Notes under the pieces: model-generated
Told to the model about the DNA's origin: nothing
What the model saw: only the letters and a program-made list of their open reading frames with translations
Databases searched by the model: none
Position numbers and translations under genes: made by a program
Source of the DNA: JADLHS01 sp964561105
Lineage (GTDB): Bacteria; Verrucomicrobiota; Verrucomicrobiia; Limisphaerales; JADLHS01
Direction of reading: 5' to 3'
Assembly: GCA_964561105.1 (NCBI GenBank)
Contig: CAZLOH010000017.1
Coordinates: forward strand, 1-64,000
Length of the DNA stretch: 64,000 bases
Shown: positions 52,781-62,004 of the stretch, in pieces
How positions within the stretch are numbered: position 1 is the first letter of the stretch
How the letters are laid out: every line of letters begins with the position of its first letter

Positions 52781-53332
52781 ATGAAGCGCGCCATTTTTCT
52801 CGACCGTGACGGAACGCTGATCCGGGAAGCAAACTATTTGCGCGACCCGGCACAGGTCGAGGTCTTCAGTGACGCTCCGCTCGCGATGAGGCGATTGGCG
52901 GATGCGGGATTTCGGTTGTTCCTGGTCACCAACCAGTCTGGCGTCGGCCGGGGATACTTCACCTTGGAGGACGTGGATAGAGTAAACGCGCGCGTGCTCG
53001 AAGCCTTCAGTCCGCGCGGTGTCAGCTTTCAAAAAATCTACATTGCGCCCGAAGCGCCGGACCAACCCAGCCGGGGGCGGAAGCCATCGCCGCAGTTCTT
53101 GTTCGATGCCCGCGATGAATTCGGCATAGACCTTGCCAGCAGTTACCTGATTGGCGACAAGCTGATTGATCTCGAATGTGGTTGGAACGCCGGCGTCCGC
53201 GCCAGCATTCTCGTCCGCACCGGCTATGGCGCTGAAACCGAGCGAAAGCAACCGGATCAACTCGCGTGCGCCATCGTGGTGGATAATCTGACTCTGGCGG
53301 CGGAGTGGATTTTGAAACAGCCCGCCCCGTAG
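52781..53332 (+). CDS. HAD phosphatase, GmhB-like
   Basis: 183 aa. HAD motif I is FLDRDGTLIRE (D8, D10), motif II is LVTNQSGVGRG, and motif III/IV SYLIGDKLIDLECGWNAGVR. This is the D-glycero-D-manno-heptose-1,7-bisphosphate 7-phosphatase arrangement used in LPS inner-core heptose synthesis. The zinc-binding Cys/His loop of canonical GmhB (CPHxxx...CxCRKP) is missing: here YIAPEAPDQPSRGRKPSP. The substrate may therefore be heptose or another sugar bisphosphate, or imidazoleglycerol-like phosphate. It lies 75 nt before glmS. Confidence 0.82.
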   Translation: MKRAIFLDRDGTLIREANYLRDPAQVEVFSDAPLAMRRLADAGFRLFLVTNQSGVGRGYFTLEDVDRVNARVLEAFSPRGVSFQKIYIAPEAPDQPSRGRKPSPQFLFDARDEFGIDLASSYLIGDKLIDLECGWNAGVRASILVRTGYGAETERKQPDQLACAIVVDNLTLAAEWILKQPAP

Positions 53333-53353
53333 CCGCCGACGTGAGGAGGCGGA
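53329..53353 (+). repeat. Short dispersed GC-rich repeat, copy before glmS
   Basis: Core GCCGCCGACGTGAGGAGGCG, in the 75-nt gap between the HAD phosphatase and glmS. It is closely similar to the sequence after glmS (55261 on), so the gene is bracketed by copies. It could extend into a weak hairpin. Confidence 0.55.
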
Positions 53354-53407
53354 CGTTGGCGTTGATCGGATTTCGTCATTGGCGATCCGCCATTCGGATT
53401 TGAACCT

Positions 53408-55264
53408 ATGTGTGGAATTATTGGATACGTTGGTAAGAAGGCGGCTTCGCCGGTGCTGCTCGAAGGGCTGCGGCGTCTCGAGTATCGCGGCTACGACAGC
53501 GCGGGCCTGGCGCTCTTGCATGAAGCCAGCCTGCATGTGCGTAAGAAGCGCGGCAAGATTGAGGAGGGCATCGCGCGGGAACTGGCGGCCAATCCTGCTT
53601 CGGGCGACACCGGCATTGCCCACACGCGCTGGGCTACGCATGGTCCACCCTCCGACGAAAACTCCCATCCGCATCTCGATCAGTCCGGCACCATCGCCGT
53701 GGTTCACAACGGAGTCATTGAGAACTACGACCAACTCAAGCAGCGCCTGCTGAAGGCCGGTCATCAGTTCCGTTCGGCGACCGATACCGAGGTGCTCGCG
53801 CATTTGATCGGTGATCACTTTCATAAACAGCGCGGGCAGAAGTCCGATGTCAACCCGCTGACCCGGGCGGTTTGTGATGCGCTCCGGGAGGTCATCGGCA
53901 CTTACGGTCTGGCGGTCATCTGCACGGAGCAGCCGGAGGTCATTGTCGGCGCGCGCCGCGGTTCGCCGCTCATCCTCGGCATTGGCGACGGCGAAAATTT
54001 TCTCACCAGCGATGCCAACGCCATCGTGGCCCACACGCGCCAGGTCGTGTTTCTCAACGACTACGACGTGGCCACGCTCACGCGCGAACGCTTCGACGTG
54101 GTCAATCTCGGCACCAACACGGCCACCGTGCAGATCAGCAAGCTGGAGTTCCAGGCGGAGGATTCGCAGCGCGGCGAGTTTCCTCACTTCATGCTCAAGG
54201 AAATCTTCGAGCAGCCGCGCACGGTGGAAAATGCCTTGCGCGGCCGCCTGGATCTCGAAGGCGCGACGGCCCGGTTCGGCGGCTTGAACCTGACGCCGGC
54301 GGAATTGCGCGCGATTGATCGGATCGTGATCGCGGCCAGCGGCACGAGCTGGCACGCGGCCCTGGTGGGTGAGTATTTGATCGAGGAACTGGCGCACCTG
54401 CCGGTCGAGGTCGAGTTCGCCCACGAGTTTTGCTACCGCAACTGTCCGTTGGAAAAGAACACCGTGCTGCTGGTTATCTCGCAGTCCGGCGAGACCGCGG
54501 ACACCCTCATGGCGTTGCGCGAGGCCAAGCGTCGCGGGCACAAGGCGCTGGCCATCGTCAACGTGGTCGGCAGCACCATCGCGCGTGAATCCGATGGCGG
54601 CATCTACATGCACGCCGGACCGGAGATCGGCGTGGCTTCCACCAAGACGTTTATTTCCACGCTGACGATTCTCACGCTGCTGGGGGTTCATCTGGGTCGG
54701 ATGCGAATGTTGTCGGCTGGCCGCGCGACGGAAATTCTCAAGGCGCTGGAAGCCGTGCCGAAGCAGATTGGATCACTGCTCAATCAGAACGAGGCGATCA
54801 GGAGGGTGGCGCTGAAGTACTCGCAAGCGGAGGATTTCTTTTTCCTGTCGCGCGGTTACACGTTCCCGGCGGCGCTCGAAGGCGCGCTCAAGCTCAAGGA
54901 GATTTCCTATATCCACGCGGAAGGTTATTCCGCCGCCGAGATGAAACACGGTCCGATTGCGTTGATTGACGAGCAGACGCCGACCGTTTTCCTCGTGCCC
55001 AAGGATTCGATGTATGACAAGACGATGGCGAACCTGGCCATGATCCGTGCGCGCAAAGGTCCGGTCATTGCCGTGGCGACGGAAGGCGACTCCGAGATCC
55101 GCCAGGTTGCTGACGACGTGATTTACGTGCCGAAGACCATCGAGCCGCTCTATCCAATCCTGACCAGTGTGCCGCTGCAACTTTTCGCCTACCACATTGC
55201 CGTGGCGCGCGGCTGCGATGTGGACAAGCCGCGCAATCTCGCCAAGAGCGTCACCGTCCAGTAG
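53408..55264 (+). CDS. glmS: Glutamine--fructose-6-phosphate aminotransferase (isomerizing)
   Basis: 618 aa, at the usual length. Makes glucosamine-6-phosphate for peptidoglycan and LPS. Catalytic Cys2 begins MCGIIGYVGKK. The glutaminase domain has THTRWATHGPPSDENSHPH-like content. Isomerase domain: ASGTSWHAALVGEYLIEEL and VISQSGETADTLMALREAKR, with DKPRNLAKSVTV at the C-terminus. Flanked by copies of a short repeat. Supplies GlcN-6-P upstream of the UDP-GlcNAc pathway served by the sugar dehydrogenase and epimerase at the start of the window. Confidence 0.97.
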   Translation: MCGIIGYVGKKAASPVLLEGLRRLEYRGYDSAGLALLHEASLHVRKKRGKIEEGIARELAANPASGDTGIAHTRWATHGPPSDENSHPHLDQSGTIAVVHNGVIENYDQLKQRLLKAGHQFRSATDTEVLAHLIGDHFHKQRGQKSDVNPLTRAVCDALREVIGTYGLAVICTEQPEVIVGARRGSPLILGIGDGENFLTSDANAIVAHTRQVVFLNDYDVATLTRERFDVVNLGTNTATVQISKLEFQAEDSQRGEFPHFMLKEIFEQPRTVENALRGRLDLEGATARFGGLNLTPAELRAIDRIVIAASGTSWHAALVGEYLIEELAHLPVEVEFAHEFCYRNCPLEKNTVLLVISQSGETADTLMALREAKRRGHKALAIVNVVGSTIARESDGGIYMHAGPEIGVASTKTFISTLTILTLLGVHLGRMRMLSAGRATEILKALEAVPKQIGSLLNQNEAIRRVALKYSQAEDFFFLSRGYTFPAALEGALKLKEISYIHAEGYSAAEMKHGPIALIDEQTPTVFLVPKDSMYDKTMANLAMIRARKGPVIAVATEGDSEIRQVADDVIYVPKTIEPLYPILTSVPLQLFAYHIAVARGCDVDKPRNLAKSVTVQ

Positions 55265-55331
55265 CCACCGACGTAAGGAGGTGTAAAGCGAAGCAGGCGA
55301 TCGTTGTCTGCCTCCGCCGGTCGGCGGCTAC
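55261..55331. repeat. Inverted pair of the dispersed GC-rich repeat after glmS
   Basis: Left arm (55261-55285) reads GTAGCCACCGACGTAAGGAG..., and right arm (55309-55331) is its near-inverted copy, ending CCGGTCGGCGGCTAC. The two can form a hairpin of ~20 bp beginning at the glmS stop codon. It may end transcription or protect the mRNA 3' end, but there is no following T-run. Confidence 0.55.
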
Positions 55332-55495
55332 CGTTCAATTGCAGTCAGGGCCTCACCAGTAGATCTCCCCGGAAATATCAGTAATAAACCCGAGGGACGA
55401 ACCCCGGGTACTGGAGTAGCATCTCCGCTTCGTCTGGATGGATTTTGATGCGGGTTCGCTGCCGTTATGGCGTGTCCGATGTCCTCCGAACTCGA

Positions 55496-58400
55496 ATGGA
55501 TTCCGTCATCCTCAACTCCACTTTGATCCGGCGTGCGTCGTGCGCGGGTGTCGGCTGGGTACTAATCGGCCTCCTGCTGGTGGCGGGTGGGAGAATACTG
55601 CGGGCGGAATGTCTGCCAAGTCCCCGCGGTTTGGTGGGTTGGTGGCCGGGGGATGCGAATGCCAGCAATGTGCTCGGCACCAACCGCGGCGTGTTGTTCG
55701 GAAATGTGACGACTGTTCCAGGGATGGTGGACGAGGCGTTTCATTTCGACGGCACGAACAGTTTTATTTCGGTGCCAGACTCAAGCGCGCTCAAGCCGAC
55801 CAATCTTACGCTTGAGGCGTGGGTGCGCTTTGACGATTTGGACTCAGAGGGGAATGCACCGGAAGACCGACAATTCATCGTCTTCAAACAAGGCCAGCTT
55901 AGCGTGAGCAATGCGGCGGGTTTCGATCTGAGCAAGGTTAGCGTGGGAGGGGCCAATTTGTTCACGTTCCGTGCGACTTCGGCTTTGGGCGAGTCGGTGG
56001 TCGTGGATTCCACCACGCCGCTGGCAACCAATGTGTGGTATCACGTCGCAGGGGTGCGGGATGTGGATTTTTTGAGAATTTACGTCAACGGCCAACTGGA
56101 AAATCAGGCTGGCGTCAGCGCCCCACTGAATTACGGCGATCTGCCGATGTACTTTGGTAGTTCCGGTCAACCTCTGTGGGATCGCAAGCTCAAGGGCGAT
56201 CTGGACGAAGTGACGCTTTATGACCGCTCGTTGTCGGCGAACGAAATCGCTGCCATTTATGAAGCCGGAACCTCGGGAAAATGCCGGGAGGTGATCATCA
56301 CTTCCCCGCCCCGGAGCCAGGAGGCGGTGGCCGGCGGTGACGTGGGCTTTGAGGTTGTGGCGACCGGATTTGGCGGGTTGGAATATCGCTGGTTGTTCAA
56401 CGGCGGTGCGATTGCCGGGGCCACCAACTCCGTACTGGCGTTGACCAATGTTCAACCGGTGGCGGCGGGAATCTACGAAGTGGTCGTGGAGAACATTTTG
56501 GGCCGTGCGACGAGTGCGCCGCCAGCGATCCTCACGGTGAATCCGGCAACCGTCTCGCCGCCGATCATTAGCAATCCGCCCGCGAGCCAGGTCGGGTTGG
56601 TCGGTTCGGATGTGGATTTTGCGGTGGTCGCGAGTGGTGAATTTCCATTGTCCTTCCAGTGGCGGCGGAATGGCTTGCCGTTGGTTGGCGCAACCAATGA
56701 CCTGCTTGCCTTGCGGGCGGTGACGGTCGGAGCGGCGGGTGACTATGATGTGGTGGTAAGCAACCTGGCAGGCTCGACGACAAGTGCGCCACCCGCGCGG
56801 CTAACCGTCATTCCCGCGGTTGATTCCCAGCCACCAACGATCCTCACCCAACCCCTCAGTCAGACGGTGGGCTACGGGGCGTCGGCCACTCTTGCGGCGA
56901 CGGTCAGAGGTTCGCCCGGCCTCAGCTTCCAATGGAGGAAGGATGGATTGTCCTTGGTGGATGCCACCAATGCCGCACTGTCCTTTTTGAACGTGACGAC
57001 GAACGATATGGGAAACTATGACCTGGTGGCGGCGAATGTGGCCGGTGCGGCGACCAGCGCGGTGGCCACCTTAAGTGTGAAATTGATCGTGGACCCGGAG
57101 TTGGAGCAGGTGTTAGCCTGCGCGATTGGTCGCCTGCCGGGCCAGCTTGGAATCGCGGACCTGGCAGCGATCACCAATCTGTCGGTGCGCGCGCGTGGTG
57201 TCACAAACCTGGCGGGACTGGAGTTTGCCACTAATCTGGTTGCATTGGACGCGAGCGAGAATCGGATCAGCGACCTCACGCCGCTGCGGGGTTTGGTGGA
57301 ATTGACCTCGTTGGCTCTGGATGGTAACCGCGCGGAATTGAGCACATTGGATCCGCTGACCAACCTGACGAGGTTGAACTGGCTAACCTTGGGGCAGATC
57401 AATGTTGAATCCTACGCACCCTTGGCGGTGCTGACCAACCTGGTCAGCCTCGATGTGAACCATGGCAGCGTGGTCATTCCGGATTTCCTGGCGACGCTCA
57501 CGCGGCTGAAATCGCTGAGCCTGGCTCAAAACAACCTTTCGAGTTTAGCGCCGCTGTCGGGCCTGACAAACTTGATCCGGCTCGACCTCCGTTGGAATCG
57601 CGGCATTGCCGATTATGCGCCCTTGACCGTGGGAGCAACCAATCTGGAGAGTTTGTATCTGGAGGGAAATTCGATTAGCAATCTGGTTTCGTTGCAAAGT
57701 CTGCAACGCTTGTCGCTTTTGAATCTGGCGGACAATCAACTCACCGCCGTACCCGCATTGGAAGGTTTGCCGAACCTGAACTACCTGGTGTTGAGCCGCA
57801 ACCCGGTCACGGATTTCGCGCCCCTGGCGAGTTTGACCAATCTGGCGTTCCTCGAACTCGCGGGCAATTCCATCAGCAACGTGGCGTTTCTTGCGCCGAT
57901 GACGCGGTTGCAGTACGCGGACCTGGCCTACAATCATGTGACCAATCTCGCGCCCATCAACCGATTGAAAAATCTCGCGGGACTCGTGCTGACCGGCAAC
58001 CCGATCAGGAATTACGCTGTGCTGGCGAAACTGCCTAGCTTAATTAATCTCTGGATGCAGGGCTGTTCCATCACGAACGCGGATTTCGTCCGGGAACTGC
58101 CGGGGTTGCGCCATTTGAACCTGGATGACAATTACATCTCCAACCTGGCACCCGTGCTTACCTTGACGAATTTGACGGGCTTGGGAGTAAGCCGCAACCC
58201 GGCGGTGGACCTCGTGCCACTAACAGGCCTGACCAACCTGACCAGCTTGCGCCTGGAAGGAGATTTCCTCACGGATGTAAGCGCATTGACAAATCTGGTC
58301 CGGCTTTCTTACCTCAGCCTGAATCAAAACCGGCTCACCAATGCCGCGCCACTGGCTGGCTTGACCAATTTGCACCATCACTACCTTCGACAAAACCGGC

Positions 58401-60640
58401 TGCGCGATATTTCATATCTGGCGCAAGTGCCGGGCTTGCAAGCGGCAGACGTTAGCTTGAATTTGCTCGAGCTGACGCACGACTCCGGGGCGACCACCCT
58501 GATTGACGACCTCTATTGTCGCACCGCCGCGTGCGTATGCGGCTCGCGGGATGGACTCGCGGCGGAGCGGAGTTTGACGCTGAACTATTCGCCACAGCAA
58601 TCGCCACCCACGATCACTGCGCCGGCACGTTGGTTCCTGCCGATGAATACCCCGGCGACTTTGTCCTTTACCACAGCCTACGAGTTGTTGCCGGAGGATC
58701 GCTTGACGGTGAGCGGCGACTCTTCGGCGGGAGATGTGGTCTCCAGTGACAGCCTGGGCTTCGCCGGAAGCGGCTACTCTCGAACGGTGACTGTTGCGCC
58801 AGCTACCAACCGGACCGGCACCACGACCTTGACCCTGACCGTCATGAATGAAGCCGGGTTGAGCAGTCAGGCCCGCGTGGCTGTCGAGGTATTGCTGCCG
58901 GTCAGCGTTACCAACATGTTCCCGCCCGCAGCCTCGCTCGATCCAGCCTTCGAGGATGCGTTGCGCCGGGCTTCCGGCAATGGGTTCGGAGAGCTCACCA
59001 GCGCGGACCTGCTCAACGTCTCGCGCTTGACCGCCGTTGAAACCGATCTGACCGGCTTTGCCGGCTGGCCCTGGCTGACCAACCTCACGAGCTTGTATTT
59101 GGAGGGCGAGACGATCAACGATCTTGATTTCCTCACGAACTTGACCCGGCTCGAGAGCCTGGTTATCGCGAATACGGCCGTCACGGATTTTTCACCCGTG
59201 GGGTCGCTGACGGACCTGACTGCGCTCACCCTTTCCGGCGGGACCATCAGCAATCTTTCCTTCCTGGCCACCTGCACGCGGTTAAGTTCCTTGAATCTGA
59301 GCCAGACGCGCGTGACGGATCTCTCCCCGTTGATCGTGTTGACCAATCTGGTTTCCGTGGACGCCGCCCGCAATTCCGTGACCAACCTGCTGGCCCTGGC
59401 CGCCCTGCCGTTGTTGACGGAGGCGGACGTGCGCTTGAATTTGTTGGATCTGGGCGCGGATTCGCCCACTGTGGCGGCGATCGCCAGTTTGCAAGCGCGC
59501 AATGTCGCAGTGGCTGTGCTGCCGCAACGAGCGCCGCCCGAATTTCAAATGGCGGCCGAATGGTTCGTCGCGGCTGGCCGGACGTCTGTGCTCCCATTTG
59601 AACTGAGCGAGAATGGCGATCGCTTGCCGGGGCCGGTTATGTTGAACGCCATCTCCGCGAATCAACTAGTTTTAGCGGACGCAAACTTGAAAGTCGGCTC
59701 CGATATCAACAGTTTTCAATGGGCTCTGGCTATCACCCCGGCTGACAACCGTGCGGGCAAAGCAGAGATTCTGCTCACGGCGGTCAACGATGTCGGATTG
59801 GCTTCCACGCAAGCCATCGCGGTGACCGTTTCCACTCCACAAGCTTTGAACGATCAATTTTTTGGCATGAGCGATGTGGCGTTGCGAATGAGTGGTGATG
59901 CCGACTGGTTCGGGCAGGCTGCCCGGCCGTTCCGAGGGTATCCGGCCGCGCAAAGCCCGGGTTTGCGTGATGGTGAAACCTCGGCGTTGGAGTCGGAACT
60001 GATTGGTCCGGGGACCCTGCGGTTCTGGTGGAAGATCAGTTCGGAAGCCGACTATGACTGGCTCGTATTTGAATCAGCCTTGGAGACCAACCAGATTTCG
60101 GGAGAAGTGGACTGGCAGGAACAATCCATACCCATTGCGCCGCGCACCCAAGCCGTCCGCTGGTACTATGCCAAGGATGGCGCCGTGGCCGAAGGCACAG
60201 ACACCGCGTGGCTCGCGCATGTGATGTTCACCCCGGCTACCTGGCTCGATCTCACCGGCGCTCCGACCAATCAACTGTGCCAGTTCAACCTGTACGGCGT
60301 GCCCGGCCAGACCTACGAATTGCAAGTCTCCACCAATCTGGTTGACTGGGGGGTTCTCCGGAGCCTTGAATGCACCAACCGCATCACTCCCTTCATTTGC
60401 GAAATTGGCATCGGCGCGGCCCAGTACTATCGTGCTCGCGCCGTCGTTTCCAGTCCTCGACTGGTCATCGCGGCGCAGTTTAATCACGGCTTGGAGCTTT
60501 CCTGGTCCGGCCTCGGCGTGCTTCAGAGCGCTCCGACTCTGGAGGGGCCGTGGGAAACCATCGGCGGCCACAGCCCCGTTTACGTCTCCACCACTTTCGT
60601 TCCGGCCCAGTATTTCCGGGTCCAAGTCACCGACCCGTGA
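55496..60640 (+). CDS. Giant LamG / Ig-like / leucine-rich repeat surface protein, 1714 aa
   Basis: ATG 55496 gives signal peptide ...RASCAGVGWVLIGLLLVAGG. Residues ~38-264: LamG (LVGWWPGDANASNVLGTNRG ... VTLYDRSLSANEIAAIYEAG). Residues ~265-530: three Ig-like domains, each with a (Y/S)RW or FQWR tryptophan and AGxYxVVV. Residues ~530-1000: internalin-like LRRs of about 22 residues (LTNLxxLxLxxNxIxxLxPL), roughly 17 copies. ~1040-1140: a beta domain (NTPATLSFTTAYELLPEDRL). ~1155-1330: a second LRR block. The rest is beta-rich. The protein ends VPAQYFRVQVTDP. Probably a secreted adhesion or binding protein; internalin-like LRRs bind proteins in other bacteria, but the partner here is unknown. 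Confidence 0.85.
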   Translation: MDSVILNSTLIRRASCAGVGWVLIGLLLVAGGRILRAECLPSPRGLVGWWPGDANASNVLGTNRGVLFGNVTTVPGMVDEAFHFDGTNSFISVPDSSALKPTNLTLEAWVRFDDLDSEGNAPEDRQFIVFKQGQLSVSNAAGFDLSKVSVGGANLFTFRATSALGESVVVDSTTPLATNVWYHVAGVRDVDFLRIYVNGQLENQAGVSAPLNYGDLPMYFGSSGQPLWDRKLKGDLDEVTLYDRSLSANEIAAIYEAGTSGKCREVIITSPPRSQEAVAGGDVGFEVVATGFGGLEYRWLFNGGAIAGATNSVLALTNVQPVAAGIYEVVVENILGRATSAPPAILTVNPATVSPPIISNPPASQVGLVGSDVDFAVVASGEFPLSFQWRRNGLPLVGATNDLLALRAVTVGAAGDYDVVVSNLAGSTTSAPPARLTVIPAVDSQPPTILTQPLSQTVGYGASATLAATVRGSPGLSFQWRKDGLSLVDATNAALSFLNVTTNDMGNYDLVAANVAGAATSAVATLSVKLIVDPELEQVLACAIGRLPGQLGIADLAAITNLSVRARGVTNLAGLEFATNLVALDASENRISDLTPLRGLVELTSLALDGNRAELSTLDPLTNLTRLNWLTLGQINVESYAPLAVLTNLVSLDVNHGSVVIPDFLATLTRLKSLSLAQNNLSSLAPLSGLTNLIRLDLRWNRGIADYAPLTVGATNLESLYLEGNSISNLVSLQSLQRLSLLNLADNQLTAVPALEGLPNLNYLVLSRNPVTDFAPLASLTNLAFLELAGNSISNVAFLAPMTRLQYADLAYNHVTNLAPINRLKNLAGLVLTGNPIRNYAVLAKLPSLINLWMQGCSITNADFVRELPGLRHLNLDDNYISNLAPVLTLTNLTGLGVSRNPAVDLVPLTGLTNLTSLRLEGDFLTDVSALTNLVRLSYLSLNQNRLTNAAPLAGLTNLHHHYLRQNRLRDISYLAQVPGLQAADVSLNLLELTHDSGATTLIDDLYCRTAACVCGSRDGLAAERSLTLNYSPQQSPPTITAPARWFLPMNTPATLSFTTAYELLPEDRLTVSGDSSAGDVVSSDSLGFAGSGYSRTVTVAPATNRTGTTTLTLTVMNEAGLSSQARVAVEVLLPVSVTNMFPPAASLDPAFEDALRRASGNGFGELTSADLLNVSRLTAVETDLTGFAGWPWLTNLTSLYLEGETINDLDFLTNLTRLESLVIANTAVTDFSPVGSLTDLTALTLSGGTISNLSFLATCTRLSSLNLSQTRVTDLSPLIVLTNLVSVDAARNSVTNLLALAALPLLTEADVRLNLLDLGADSPTVAAIASLQARNVAVAVLPQRAPPEFQMAAEWFVAAGRTSVLPFELSENGDRLPGPVMLNAISANQLVLADANLKVGSDINSFQWALAITPADNRAGKAEILLTAVNDVGLASTQAIAVTVSTPQALNDQFFGMSDVALRMSGDADWFGQAARPFRGYPAAQSPGLRDGETSALESELIGPGTLRFWWKISSEADYDWLVFESALETNQISGEVDWQEQSIPIAPRTQAVRWYYAKDGAVAEGTDTAWLAHVMFTPATWLDLTGAPTNQLCQFNLYGVPGQTYELQVSTNLVDWGVLRSLECTNRITPFICEIGIGAAQYYRARAVVSSPRLVIAAQFNHGLELSWSGLGVLQSAPTLEGPWETIGGHSPVYVSTTFVPAQYFRVQVTDP

Positions 60641-60689
60641 GGTGCATCGCTTCGTCTGCGTTGGTCTGTGGCAGGATTGGAGGTCCGTT

Positions 60690-61196
60690 TCAGCTCGATT
60701 TGTTTCCTTCGAGTTCCCTGGCCCACTTGCGGCGAAACCAGACGGGGATGAAGCCGAAGACGCCGAACGAGCAGTCAATCAGCCGCCACCAGAGCGGGAC
60801 GCCGCGCAAAGCTCCAAACGCGAGCGCGCAGGGGATTACCAACACACAGGCGATCAAGCCGAAGTCAAACAGCCAGCGATTTCGCACCGGATCGCGCAGC
60901 GCACCCACGAACGCAATCGCGATGACAAAGTGGCCAAACGCCAACCAGTCCGTGGCGTAGAAGAGAAAGGGAAACTTCGCCTCCGTTTCCTGCAAGCCCC
61001 GATGAACTTCTCCCAACCAGACCCCCACGACTGGCGTCTGCCCCTGGCGTTCGTTTTCCAACGCGCCGGTAATTTTTGCCAACATACCCACCTCCCAGCG
61101 CAACGGGATCGCCGTCAGGCCACTGAACAGCAGGCCGAGGATGAAAATCCACGTCAGGAGTTTGATCCGGCGGCGCAGCAGCGATTCGCGATTCAT
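60690..61196 (-). CDS. Small integral membrane protein, 168 aa
   Basis: Four hydrophobic segments: LLTWIFILGLLFSGLTAIPL near residue 20, LAFGHFVIAIAFVGAL (~85), LIACVLVIPCALAFGALR (~115), and LIDCSFGVFGFIPVWF (~140). ATG 61196 overlaps the upstream DUF1361 stop by 4 nt. The longer frame to 61847 overlaps DUF1361 and is not real. No family is recognised. It converges with the LRR protein gene. Confidence 0.65.
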   Translation of the reverse strand: MNRESLLRRRIKLLTWIFILGLLFSGLTAIPLRWEVGMLAKITGALENERQGQTPVVGVWLGEVHRGLQETEAKFPFLFYATDWLAFGHFVIAIAFVGALRDPVRNRWLFDFGLIACVLVIPCALAFGALRGVPLWWRLIDCSFGVFGFIPVWFRRKWARELEGNKSS

Positions 61197-61921
61197 GCGG
61201 GCGTGGGGGTGGAGGTTATTGTGTTCGTGGTCGAAGCCAGTTGATCGTGCCTGGGCATGTGGGTGAGCGCATAGAGCATCACGTAGGCGATGAACAGGAA
61301 CGTGGCAAAAATCACCAGGAAGGCGACCTCGCCCTGGTGCGTGTGTTGCCCGGTCGCCACCGCGCTGATGCCCTGATACAGTTGGGCTGGTTTGGCGACG
61401 ACATCCCAACTGTTGAAGCGCAGGAAGCGTCCCAGATAAATTCCGAAACTGCACAGCCCGGCGGCTGCGGCGACAAACCCCCAGCCCGCCACCCGTCCCA
61501 ACATTCGTGTTACCACGGCGTGCATGATGTAGAGCGAGACGAAACCCAGTATCAAACCGGTGAAGGCGCAAGACAACACGACCGCAAGATCCACCCAAAA
61601 ATGGTTGAAGTAGCGGTTCGTGAGGTGGATGAGGTCGGTGAAAATGTACGGGGCGTTGGGGAAGAACAGCAACCACGCGGCGCCGAGCCCGAGGAAGCGC
61701 CAGCCCGGGCGTCCGCCTTCGCGATAGTGTTCCCGCGCCAGCAGCGCGAACACCAGCGGCAGCCAGGCGAGGAATAGATTCCAAACCAGAAAGCCGTAAC
61801 GGATGTTGCCCGTCAGAGCGATCCGACCCAGCACCACGGCCACGCACACGACGGAGGCAAAGCTCATGGCGACCACCGGCATGATAGTTTCACGTTTGAA
61901 CAGCAGCTTCAGCAATTGCAT
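61193..61921 (-). CDS. DUF1361 membrane protein
   Basis: 242 aa, about seven hydrophobic segments. The family signature LLFFPNAPYIFTDLIHLTNR, and GLCSFGIYLGRFLRFNSWDV, is clear for DUF1361. Function is unknown; members are integral membrane proteins in Firmicutes and others. ATG 61921 (MQLLKLLF) is preferred to 61948. Operon with the 168-aa membrane protein. Confidence 0.82.
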   Translation of the reverse strand: MQLLKLLFKRETIMPVVAMSFASVVCVAVVLGRIALTGNIRYGFLVWNLFLAWLPLVFALLAREHYREGGRPGWRFLGLGAAWLLFFPNAPYIFTDLIHLTNRYFNHFWVDLAVVLSCAFTGLILGFVSLYIMHAVVTRMLGRVAGWGFVAAAAGLCSFGIYLGRFLRFNSWDVVAKPAQLYQGISAVATGQHTHQGEVAFLVIFATFLFIAYVMLYALTHMPRHDQLASTTNTITSTPTPA

Positions 61922-62004
61922 AACATTTCTTCCCGCACGGCTCATCATTCAGGTCCGGGCGTCACACCGCCAGCCAGTCGTGCGCCCCTGCGGATGGGTT
62001 GCGT

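Noticed and set aside
52634..54691. 685-codon open frame on the minus strand opposite glmS
   Set aside because: glmS on the plus strand is unmistakable, and the antisense product has no domain signature.
55261..55345. Rho-independent terminator after glmS
   Set aside because: The inverted repeat can form a hairpin but no run of T follows, so I list it as a repeat and not as a terminator.
60690..61847. Long 385-codon version of the small membrane protein gene
   Set aside because: Its upstream part is out of frame over the DUF1361 gene. The ATGA overlap at 61196 gives the natural start.
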